64,000 nt of DNA from Marinobacter sp. (lineage in GTDB: Bacteria > Pseudomonadota > Gammaproteobacteria > Pseudomonadales > Oleiphilaceae), in assembly GCA_030457765.1 (NCBI GenBank), contig JAKDUK010000007.1:1-64000 (forward strand). Direction: 5' to 3'. Positions 57,110 to 64,000 of the stretch are shown piece by piece. A program made the position numbers and the translations under genes. The notes under the pieces were generated by a model. That model was not told the DNA's origin, searched no databases, and was given only the letters and a program-made list of their open reading frames with translations. Within the stretch, counting starts at the first letter, position 1. Each line of letters begins with the position of its first letter.

Positions 57110-58126
57110 ATGCGCATGAAACTCGCCGCAACCGCGGCTATCGCCCTCACAACTCTACCTCTTGCAGCCTCTGCAGATGGCGAAGTTAACATTTACTCAT
57201 ACCGCCAGGCATACCTTCTTGAGCCACTATTGAATGCTTTTGAACAAGAAACAGGCATTAAGAGCAATGTGGTATTCGCCAAGCAGGGCCTGGCCGAGCG
57301 TTTAGAGCGTGAAGGCCGCAACAGCCCGGCCGATGTGGTTATGACCGTAGATATCTCTCGCTTGAATGAGCTGGTTGAGCGTGATCTGGTTCAAGGCGTG
57401 GACAACGATGTGCTGAACAAAAACATCCCAGCAAGCCTGCGTCATCCCGAAGGCAAATGGATTGCTCTTACCACACGAGCGCGCCTGATCTACACATCTA
57501 AGGAGCGCGTGGAAGAAGGTGAAATCACCACCTACGAGCAGCTTGCAGATGATAAATGGGAGAACCGCATTTGTACCCGCAGTGGCAAGCACCCTTACAA
57601 CATTGCACTGATCTCATCCATGATTGCCCATCACGGCGAAGCCGAAACAGAAACCTGGCTGGAAGGGGTGAAAGACAATCTGGCACGCAAGCCTCAAGGC
57701 GGCGATCGTGATCAAATTAAGGCGATTGCAGAAGGCGTGTGCGATGTGTCTATCGGCAACAGCTATTACTACGGCAACATGCTGCAGGATGAAAACCAAC
57801 GCCCGGCTGCGGAGGCCGTTCGCCTGGTATTCCCGAATGCCGATGGCCGCGGAACCCACATTAACATCAGCGGTATTTCCCTGACCAAAAGTGCGCCAAA
57901 CCGTGAAAATGCCATTAAGCTGATGGAATTTCTCACATCTCCTGAGGCCCAGGGCATCTATGCCAAGGCAAACACCGAATACCCTGCAAACCCCAACGTT
58001 GAGCCAACCGGGTTAGTTGCTGAGTGGGGTGAAATCCAGCCAGACAGCCTTTCCCTGCACGATATCGCAGAAAACCGTAACGCGGCAGTTAAGCTAGTTG
58101 ACCGTGTAGACTACGACGGCGAGTAA
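57110..58126 (+). CDS. periplasmic ferric-iron binding protein, FbpA/FutA family
   Basis: A 338-residue ABC substrate-binding protein. A signal peptide ends at about residue 22 (LPLAASA), and the mature protein begins DGEVNIYSYRQAYLLEPLLNAF, typical of the family. Adjacent tyrosines in GNSYYYGNM (about residues 215-222) and the earlier YSYR are the expected Fe3+ ligands. It has ATG with AAGGA upstream. The permease gene follows after 150 bp and a terminator-like hairpin, a usual way to make more binding protein than permease. No ATPase gene follows. Upstream is a Fur-like site. Confidence 0.92.
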   Translation: MRMKLAATAAIALTTLPLAASADGEVNIYSYRQAYLLEPLLNAFEQETGIKSNVVFAKQGLAERLEREGRNSPADVVMTVDISRLNELVERDLVQGVDNDVLNKNIPASLRHPEGKWIALTTRARLIYTSKERVEEGEITTYEQLADDKWENRICTRSGKHPYNIALISSMIAHHGEAETETWLEGVKDNLARKPQGGDRDQIKAIAEGVCDVSIGNSYYYGNMLQDENQRPAAEAVRLVFPNADGRGTHINISGISLTKSAPNRENAIKLMEFLTSPEAQGIYAKANTEYPANPNVEPTGLVAEWGEIQPDSLSLHDIAENRNAAVKLVDRVDYDGE

Positions 58127-58133
58127 GTGCCTT

Positions 58134-58171
58134 AGCGAGGGTGGCAATGCCACCTTCGCTTTCTTGTTTTT
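58134..58171 (+). terminator. attenuating terminator between iron binding protein and permease genes
   Basis: AGCGA-GGTGGCA pairs with TGCCACC-TCGCT (each arm interrupted by a single mismatched base), followed by TTTCTTGTTTTT. Its place inside an ABC operon suggests partial read-through. Confidence 0.75.
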
Positions 58172-58276
58172 ATCTGCCCTTCAAATGATTCTGGTCATTG
58201 CAGCGGCTATTTGAGCTGATTACAATCGACACCCTTCGATACACGTCTACCAAGCAACTTCAACAACAGGAACCCT

Positions 58277-59965
58277 ATGAGCGAGGCCGCGACCAGCGTT
58301 AACCCCGGGCTCACCCAGCCCTTGCTGGCAAAGCGTACCTCCCGCCGCTGGCTGTTCAGTGCACTGCTAACCACAGCCATCGTCGCTCTACCGGTTTTAT
58401 CCGTCATTTTTTTGGCCTTCTTCCCCGAAGAAAACATCTGGCCACACCTGATAGATACAACGCTACCCCGCTATCTGGTAACCACCCTGAAACTCATGAC
58501 AGGGGTTGGCGCTATTACGTTAATAATCGGCCTTTCAACCGCTTGGGCCGTTACTATGTGCGAGTTTCCGGGACGCAAGTTTTTCGAGTGGGCCATGTTG
58601 CTGCCGTTTGCCGTGCCGGCGTATGTTATTGCCTATGTGTACACCAGCCTTTTGGATTACGCCGGCCCAATCCAAGATACATTAAGAAACTGGTTTGGCT
58701 GGAGCAATGCCGCCGATTACTGGTTCCCTGAAATCCGCAGCTTAGAGGGTGCCACGCTAATGCTTGGTCTGGTGCTCTATCCTTATGTGTATCTTCTTGC
58801 CCGTGCGGCTTTTCTAGAGCAATCCCCCTCTTTGTTTGCGGTCAGCCGTAGCCTTGGTCATTCAGCGCTGAGCACGTTTTTCAAGGTGGTTCTTCCCATC
58901 GCCCGTCCTGCCATTGCGGTTGGGCTTTCACTGGTATTGATGGAAACCCTGAACGATTTCGGCACCGTCGATTTCTTTGCCGTGCAAACACTCACCGCCG
59001 GCCTGTTTGATACCTGGATGAACCTGGGCAACCTGGGCGGTGCAGCCCAGATAGCCACAACCATGCTCATGTTTGTGGTTATTCTGGTTACTCTTGAGCG
59101 TTACTCCAGGCGGCGCCAGCAACAGTTTGCCGCTCGGGACAACCGCGAGCCCATTCGCCGCTTTACCATGTCGTACCCACGGCAACTGATCTGCGTCGCC
59201 GTTTGTGCCGTGCCAGTGGTGTTTGGTTTTGTAATTCCTGGCCTTACGCTAGGCGTATATGCCTGGGAATACTTTGACCAAAGCTGGAACCCCGAATTCA
59301 TACGCAACACTCTTAACAGCCTGTTCCTCTCTGGTGCGGCAGCACTGACCACCCTGCTCATCGGCATTACCCTCGCCTACAGCCGCAGGCTTCACAATAC
59401 ACGCGGAATGCAAGTGCTTATGCGCCTTTCAAGCCTGGGCTACGCCATGCCCGGTGCAGTACTGGCCGTGGGTGTCATTGTGCCTTTGGCAGGCTTTGAT
59501 AATTGGCTGGATAGCCTGATGAGAGATTACTTCGATGTAAGCACTGGCCTGCTGCTCAGCGGCTCAGCGTTTGCCATCGTGTTTGCTTATACAGTGAGGT
59601 TTTTGGCCGTGTCTGCCGGTAGCGTGGAGAGCGCATTGCAGAAAATCACCCCAAGCATGGATATGGCTTCTCGCTCATTGGGTAACAGCCCGGGTAAAAC
59701 ACTGGTAAAGGTTCACCTACCCATGCTTCGTGGCACATTGATTACCGCAGCACTGGTAGTGTTTGTAGACTGCATGAAAGAGCTGCCAGCCACCCTCATA
59801 CTGAGGCCATTCAACTTTGAAACCCTGGCCACCTATGTGTACCAGTTTGCTTCCGATGAGCGCCTGTACCACAGCGCTTTGCCGGCGCTCATTATTGTAT
59901 TGGCCGGCATTATTCCTATTATTCTGATGAGCCGGTCAATTTCCAGCACTCGCTCAATGGCTTAA
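58277..59965 (+). CDS. ferric iron ABC transporter permease, FbpB family
   Basis: A 562-residue fused permease with about 12 helices and two BPD_transp_1 modules. The EAA loop of each half is visible: SRSLGHSALSTFFKVVLPIARP near residues 195-215 and SRSLGNSPGKTLVKVHLPMLRG near 460-482. Together with the binding protein upstream it should move Fe3+ into the cytoplasm. The cognate FbpC ATPase is not adjacent; the next gene is on the opposite strand, so the ATPase must be encoded elsewhere. AGGA precedes the ATG. Confidence 0.93.
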   Translation: MSEAATSVNPGLTQPLLAKRTSRRWLFSALLTTAIVALPVLSVIFLAFFPEENIWPHLIDTTLPRYLVTTLKLMTGVGAITLIIGLSTAWAVTMCEFPGRKFFEWAMLLPFAVPAYVIAYVYTSLLDYAGPIQDTLRNWFGWSNAADYWFPEIRSLEGATLMLGLVLYPYVYLLARAAFLEQSPSLFAVSRSLGHSALSTFFKVVLPIARPAIAVGLSLVLMETLNDFGTVDFFAVQTLTAGLFDTWMNLGNLGGAAQIATTMLMFVVILVTLERYSRRRQQQFAARDNREPIRRFTMSYPRQLICVAVCAVPVVFGFVIPGLTLGVYAWEYFDQSWNPEFIRNTLNSLFLSGAAALTTLLIGITLAYSRRLHNTRGMQVLMRLSSLGYAMPGAVLAVGVIVPLAGFDNWLDSLMRDYFDVSTGLLLSGSAFAIVFAYTVRFLAVSAGSVESALQKITPSMDMASRSLGNSPGKTLVKVHLPMLRGTLITAALVVFVDCMKELPATLILRPFNFETLATYVYQFASDERLYHSALPALIIVLAGIIPIILMSRSISSTRSMA

Positions 59966-59973
59966 TAATAGAC

Positions 59974-60465
59974 TTAAAGCTGCGACGCTATGGTCGAGCG
60001 GGCATCCTGCACCACAAATCGCCCCTGAAATACAGCCACCGGATCAGCCTGTGGCGAGCTGTTCGGCGTTCCGCAAAATACCTCGGTAGTAAGATCCAGC
60101 CTTGCCTTGCCATGTCTTGCGAGGCCTTTTCTGAAACGTTCCGGAATCTCATTTCCTGGCAACCGGCAAATCGCGTAAAAATCCGAGTCTACCGGCTCCA
60201 GATAATCAATACTGCCAGTTTGTACGACCACATTACCCTTTAATCCCAGGTCTGCCAGCGCCAGCTCCATAAGCGCCCAAGCGGCAGTTACAGCCACCGA
60301 ATAAACACTACCTCCAAACCCCGTGCCCTGGTGATTACTGTTAAGCTCAAGCGGCGCACTAACCATCAATGCATTGCCGTCCCAGGTGTGCAATTCAATT
60401 CCCAGGGCGCGAGAAAGCGGAATTTCCGCATGAATACGCCTCTGGACTGCAGAAAGCTGAGCCAT
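59974..60465 (-). CDS. YiiD C-terminal-type thioesterase
   Basis: A 163-residue hot-dog-fold protein. IPLSRALGIELHTWDG, LNSNHQGTGFGGSVYSVAVTAAW (the central helix with the family's NHxGTGFGGS motif) and GSIDYLEPVDSDF place it in the YiiD_C thioesterase family. It probably hydrolyses acyl-CoA or acyl-ACP, but the substrate is unknown. It is convergent with the iron permease gene (8 bp apart). The acyl-CoA synthetase gene upstream on the same strand is separated by a terminator, so the two are probably not co-transcribed. Confidence 0.85.
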   Translation of the reverse strand: MAQLSAVQRRIHAEIPLSRALGIELHTWDGNALMVSAPLELNSNHQGTGFGGSVYSVAVTAAWALMELALADLGLKGNVVVQTGSIDYLEPVDSDFYAICRLPGNEIPERFRKGLARHGKARLDLTTEVFCGTPNSSPQADPVAVFQGRFVVQDARSTIASQL

Positions 60466-60545
60466 AAACCCCTCCTGATATGAGTTAATTCTATGCCCGC
60501 CATCCGCTTTTCCCTATGCGACCAATGTCGGCTCTAATACACAAA

Positions 60546-60566
60546 AGGCCCGGCATTGCCGGGCCT
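60546..60566 (-). terminator. intrinsic terminator after the acyl-CoA synthetase gene
   Basis: A 9-bp stem AGGCCCGGC/GCCGGGCCT with a 3-nt loop, followed on the minus strand by TTTTGTG, 26 bp beyond the synthetase stop. Confidence 0.85.
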
Positions 60567-60591
60567 GATCTGAATAGTTAAAGGGTGTGCA

Positions 60592-62259
60592 TTATTGCCA
60601 AATGACTTTCTGGCGCTTCGCATACCATTCATCTACTTTGTTTTCGTATGCGTCTTCAACAACATTACGCTTAAGTTTCAGTGTAGGGGTCAAGAAGCTG
60701 TTACCGATCGACCACTCATCACTCACGATGATCACAAAGGCTAACTGCTCGTGTGGGTCTACCGCCTTGTTTACACTAGTCACAAGCTCAGTGAAACTAT
60801 CTTCCAGCTCCTTCCGGAAACTCGCATCCCCTATTTTTGGCCTAATCCCCTCGGCCAACTGAATCATTGCGAATGGCTGGGTCTGATTGGCGCCAGAGAC
60901 GCACACCATCTCGATTGACTGGTGGGCCATTAAGCGATTTTCAATAGGTGCAGGTGCAATGTACTTACCCTTACTGGTTTTGAAAATCTCTTTCATTCGG
61001 CCAGTTATTTTCAAGCGCCCCATTTCATCAATTTCGCCTTTATCGCCGGTTTTCAGAAAACCATCTTCCGTAAAGGCTTCGGTCGTTTTCTCTTCGTCTT
61101 TGTAATAGCCCATCATACTGCCTGGGCTTCTTACTAAAATCTCGCCCTCCGGGCTGATTTTCGTTTCGACACCCGGCATGCTTTCACCCACATAACCGGT
61201 GCGTGAGCGGCCAAATTTATTGATGTGCGAATAGGCAAAGTTCTCTGACATGCCATAGCCTTCCAACAACTCCAGGCCAAGGTTTCGGTACCAATCGAGT
61301 ACATCACCCGCCAGGGGTGCAGAGCCGCTGCCAGCCAGCTTAACTTTATCAAGCCCGAGCCCCGCAAGAATCTTTTTCTTAATCAACTTGTTCAGAACAG
61401 GAATCTTAAGCAGCGTATTCAGCTTTTTCTGTGGCATTTTCTGCAAAACACCCTGCTGGAACTTGACCCACAGCCGGGGAACAGACAGGAACAGAGTTGG
61501 CTGCGCCCGCTTCATATCCTCAACAAACGTGTCGAGAGACTCCGCAAAGAACAAGTGAAAGCCCGCATACACAGAAGCCAATTCCACAAAAGTGCGCTCA
61601 AACACATGTGCCAGAGGCAGATAAGACAGCATGCGCTCATTAGGGCCAACCTGCAGAACCTCAAGACCACCGGTGGCAGAATGCGCCATATTCAGGAAGC
61701 TGAGCATGACGCCTTTTGGCCGACCGGTACTGCCAGAGGTATAAACAATCGTAGCCAGCTCCTCGCCATCACGCTGAACGTTTTCCTCTAAAGGCGGAAA
61801 CTTGGCAACAATGTCGTCCCAGGTTTCAAAATCGTTGGTTGGGCTCAGAGGGTAGGAAATGCAACGAACCGACTCAGGTACGCCTGGTTTCATCAGATCC
61901 CAATCGTCTAACTTGCCCACAAATAAAACGTCACACTCAGCATGGTTCAGCACGTAGTTAACTGTGTCGGCGTTTAGCGTTGGGTATAAAGGCACGGAAA
62001 CATGCCCTGCCATCCAGATCGCCCAGTCGGTCATGATCCAGTGTGCGCAGTTCTTGGAAATCAGGCCGATACGGCTCTTTTCAGCCAGATTCAGCGATTT
62101 GAGGTACGACGCCACACGGCGAGCCTCATCAACCGCCCTTCCCCACGTATACTCCACCACCTTTCCATCGCCAATGGGCTGGGTCAGGTATAGGGAGTTG
62201 GTTTTGGTGGTCTCCCAGTGATAGACCATATCCAGGGGAAGTTTGTTTGTTGTTTGCAT
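60592..62259 (-). CDS. long-chain acyl-CoA synthetase (AMP-dependent, FAA1-like)
   Basis: A 555-residue ANL-superfamily ligase that activates fatty acids to acyl-CoA. The AMP-binding P-loop is YTSGSTGRPKGVM (about 171-183). The other family motifs are EGYGMSE (A5), GFLKTGDKGEIDEMGRLKITGRMKE (A7-A8) and a C-terminal lysine in PTLKLKR (A10). The sequence around LPLAHVFERTF and the LEVLQVGPNERML lead resemble the FAA1/AAS group more than E. coli FadD. It could feed fadBA or lipid synthesis. AAGGAAG precedes the ATG. Confidence 0.92.
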   Translation of the reverse strand: MQTTNKLPLDMVYHWETTKTNSLYLTQPIGDGKVVEYTWGRAVDEARRVASYLKSLNLAEKSRIGLISKNCAHWIMTDWAIWMAGHVSVPLYPTLNADTVNYVLNHAECDVLFVGKLDDWDLMKPGVPESVRCISYPLSPTNDFETWDDIVAKFPPLEENVQRDGEELATIVYTSGSTGRPKGVMLSFLNMAHSATGGLEVLQVGPNERMLSYLPLAHVFERTFVELASVYAGFHLFFAESLDTFVEDMKRAQPTLFLSVPRLWVKFQQGVLQKMPQKKLNTLLKIPVLNKLIKKKILAGLGLDKVKLAGSGSAPLAGDVLDWYRNLGLELLEGYGMSENFAYSHINKFGRSRTGYVGESMPGVETKISPEGEILVRSPGSMMGYYKDEEKTTEAFTEDGFLKTGDKGEIDEMGRLKITGRMKEIFKTSKGKYIAPAPIENRLMAHQSIEMVCVSGANQTQPFAMIQLAEGIRPKIGDASFRKELEDSFTELVTSVNKAVDPHEQLAFVIIVSDEWSIGNSFLTPTLKLKRNVVEDAYENKVDEWYAKRQKVIWQ

Positions 62260-62493
62260 GGATCTTCCTTGCTTTCGTTATTTGATTTATCAGAGCATTA
62301 TTTAGACTTTAGTAGGGTATTTCAACATATTATGACGAGTCAAAGAGTGACTTAAGCCAAATGGGCCAAAACTCTTCTAAAAAAATGGGCGATCAAACCT
62401 TTACACGCTAACATGCTCTACCACTAAGGTGGTGGGGCTGTGGTAAACTCTCCCACCTTCAAACAAAACAGCAACAAACCTCGGAGATGACAT

Positions 62494-63468
62494 ATGGCCA
62501 ATAAAACCCTGCGCACCCTGCTGGGCGCGTCGTTACTGGCAATGGCAAGTCTTTCACAGGCTGCAGAGCCACGTGTTGTTGCCATTACGCAGATTGTTGA
62601 GCACCCGGCGCTGGATGCCGTTCATGAGGGCGTTAAGGATGAATTGGCTGAACAAGGCTTTAAAGAAGGCGACAACCTGAAGCTCATGCACGAAAGCGCT
62701 CAGGGTAACTCCGCCATTGCCGCCCAGATTGCCCGTAAGTTTGTAGGTGAAGGCCCAGACGTTATCGTGGCCATCGCAACCCCATCCGCACAAACCGTTG
62801 CCGCGGCTGCACGGAACATACCTGTGGTATTTGGTGCAGTAACCGACCCCATAGGAGCCAAACTGGTTAAAAGCGCAAAAGCACCGGGCGCCAATATTAC
62901 CGGTGTAAGTGATATGGTGCCCATCGAGCAACACCTGGATATGGTGCAGCGCATAATGCCTGATGCCAAGCGGCTTGGCACCGTATACAATCCAGGCGAA
63001 GCCAACGCTGTAGCACTGGTTGAATTGCTGGAAGAACGCGCGAAAGCCCGCGGCCTAACCCTGGAAAAAGGTGCAGCCACCAAGACGTCTGAAGTACTCG
63101 GCGCAGCCCGCTCTTTAGTAGGCAAAGTCGATGCTATTTATCTAACAACTGATAACACAGTTGTCAGTGCCGCTGAAGCGGTGATCTCCGTAGGCGAGCG
63201 CGCTAAAATTCCGGTATTCGCAGCCGACACGGCAACCGTTGCCCGGGGCGCAGTTGCGGCCATGGGCTTTGATTACTACGATCACGGGCGCCAGGCAGGC
63301 ATTATGGTCGCACGCATTCTCAAGGGTGAAAAACCTGGCGACATGCCCTTCGAAACCATGGAAAAGTCCAACCTGTTCGTGAACCCGGAAGCCGGTGAAC
63401 GCATGGGCATCACCCTGTCGGAAGACGTTATTTCCGACGCTCAAAAAGTTATTAAAAGCGATAAGTAA
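62494..63468 (+). CDS. ABC transporter substrate-binding protein (PF04392 type)
   Basis: A 324-residue periplasmic protein. A signal peptide ends near residue 23 (LSQAAEP). The mature part has the paired-lobe pattern of the ABC_sub_bind family: VVAITQIVEHPALDAVHEGVKDEL, VAIATPSAQTVAAA, IPVVFGAVTDPIGAKLV and GFDYYDHGRQAGIMVARIL. Members take up amino acids or related compounds; some are TrpX-like. The substrate is not readable from sequence. It starts with ATG after CGGAG. A terminator hairpin (63489-63523) separates it from the permease gene, as often seen in such operons. Nothing else is evident in the 234-bp gap before it. Confidence 0.9.
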   Translation: MANKTLRTLLGASLLAMASLSQAAEPRVVAITQIVEHPALDAVHEGVKDELAEQGFKEGDNLKLMHESAQGNSAIAAQIARKFVGEGPDVIVAIATPSAQTVAAAARNIPVVFGAVTDPIGAKLVKSAKAPGANITGVSDMVPIEQHLDMVQRIMPDAKRLGTVYNPGEANAVALVELLEERAKARGLTLEKGAATKTSEVLGAARSLVGKVDAIYLTTDNTVVSAAEAVISVGERAKIPVFAADTATVARGAVAAMGFDYYDHGRQAGIMVARILKGEKPGDMPFETMEKSNLFVNPEAGERMGITLSEDVISDAQKVIKSDK

Positions 63469-63488
63469 CACCAGACCTACTGACCTAC

Positions 63489-63523
63489 ACGGGCGGAACC
63501 CAAAAGGCTCCGCCCGTTTTTCT
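63489..63523 (+). terminator. attenuating terminator between binding protein and permease genes
   Basis: ACGGGCGGA (63489-63497) pairs with TCCGCCCGT (63509-63517), followed by TTTTTCTTT. It lies inside an apparent ABC operon, so read-through is expected. Confidence 0.82.
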
Positions 63524-63542
63524 TTCACAGTGAACCTTACCC

Positions 63543-64000
63543 ATGCTCAGTGAAATTGCATTTTATGGCGCAATAGAGACAGGCCTTATCTATGGCCTGG
63601 TTGCGTTTGGTATCTACATCTCGTTTCGTGTGCTCGATTTTCCGGATTTAACGGTCGATGGCAGCTTCCCGCTTGGCGCGGCTGTTGCGGCAGTTCTGAT
63701 CATGCAGGGCTGGAACCCCTGGGTGGCCACGGGTGCCGCCGTACTCGCCGGCATGGCCGCCGGTGCGGTTACGGCTATGTTGAATGTAAAACTGAAAATT
63801 CTGAACCTGCTGGCCTCCATCCTCACCATGATTGCCCTGTATTCCATCAACCTTCGCGTAATGGGCAGGCCAAACATAGCACTACTTGGCGAGGAAACCG
63901 TACTAACCCCCTGGTATTCGCTGGACCTCGCCTACCATCAGGTACCCGTGCTGCTCTTTGTGATTGTGGTATTCATTGCCCTGATTCTTTTATGGCGCTT
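63543..64000 (+). CDS. ABC transporter permease, N-terminal part (runs off window)
   Basis: The 152 codons present encode a hydrophobic protein starting MLSEIAFYGAIETGLIYGLV, with FRVLDFPDLTVDGSFPLGAAVAA and LNLLASILTMIALYSINLRVMG. This is the BPD_transp_2 (LivH-like) permease type that pairs with PF04392 binding proteins. At least four helices are visible. The gene continues beyond the window, where an ATPase gene would be expected. The ribosome-binding site is not evident. The start is assigned by family pattern. Confidence 0.88.
   Translation, partial: MLSEIAFYGAIETGLIYGLVAFGIYISFRVLDFPDLTVDGSFPLGAAVAAVLIMQGWNPWVATGAAVLAGMAAGAVTAMLNVKLKILNLLASILTMIALYSINLRVMGRPNIALLGEETVLTPWYSLDLAYHQVPVLLFVIVVFIALILLWR

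Noticed and set aside
62404-62432. Sequence resembling a tRNA D-arm (complement of TGGTAGAGCA) near GTGGT repeats
   Set aside because: Only about ten bases match, and no acceptor, anticodon or T-arm can be folded around it; probably chance plus a small ACCAC/GTGGT hairpin.

Overview
The window is a chromosomal segment of a gammaproteobacterium close to the Pseudomonas/Marinobacter assemblage; a marine Marinobacter-like organism is the best guess, but no ribosomal RNA is present to settle it. The reasons are gene order and regulation. topA / fadA-fadB / usp / uup, der-bamB-yfgM-hisS-ispG-rodZ-pilF-rlmN-ndk-iscS-iscR-cysE-trmJ-suhB-secF-secD-yajC-tgt-queA and the flgBCDE + flgFGHIJKL pair all follow the Pseudomonas aeruginosa arrangement. 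Candidate Anr/FNR, PsrA-like, sigma-54 and Vfr/CRP-like sites lie where that lineage would use them. The sequence is almost entirely core genome: I see no insertion sequence, prophage, integrase, CRISPR array or restriction/defence island.

Layout. 1-5.7 kb: start of topA, fatty-acid beta-oxidation operon fadBA, an unknown secreted protein and a universal stress protein. 5.7-11.3 kb: uup, a MOSC protein, tRNA-Gly, DUF924, a CbiX-like protein, a TIGR01777 epimerase, tRNA-Glu and a 51-codon CcoM-like membrane protein with a palindromic FNR/Anr box. 11.3-17.2 kb: a PAS-GGDEF-EAL protein and the acetate genes ackA-pta. 17.2-30 kb: a long minus-strand housekeeping run (der to trmJ). 30-36.7 kb: suhB, the Sec accessory genes secF-secD-yajC, the queuosine genes tgt-queA and tRNA-Leu. 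36.7-48.1 kb: the flagellar rod/hook/ring cluster, with sigma-54 promoters before flgB and before flgF. 48-57 kb: nitroreductase, a MASE2 adenylate cyclase, queF, a YadGH-type ABC exporter, two unknown lipoproteins, a degenerate HD-GYP protein and a PilZ protein. 57-64 kb: a ferric-iron binding protein and permease, a thioesterase, a long-chain acyl-CoA synthetase, and the start of an ABC uptake operon.

How the genes fit together. Several second-messenger parts sit among motility genes: GGDEF-EAL, a degenerate HD-GYP and PilZ for c-di-GMP, and a CyaB-like cyclase for cAMP. A perfect CRP/Vfr consensus lies between the HD-GYP and lipoprotein genes. Fatty-acid handling appears at both ends (fadBA; acyl-CoA synthetase and thioesterase). 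Three of the queuosine genes (tgt, queA, queF) are present at two loci.

The most unusual points are three. (1) SuhB has lost three of the four metal-binding acidic residues of inositol monophosphatases but keeps the fold. (2) The isc locus contains only iscR and an iscS lacking the usual C-terminal tail, joined directly to ndk, where related genomes carry iscU-iscA-hscB-hscA-fdx-iscX. (3) A tiny CcoM-like cbb3 oxidase subunit gene stands alone next to a perfect FNR box, away from any ccoNOQP genes.
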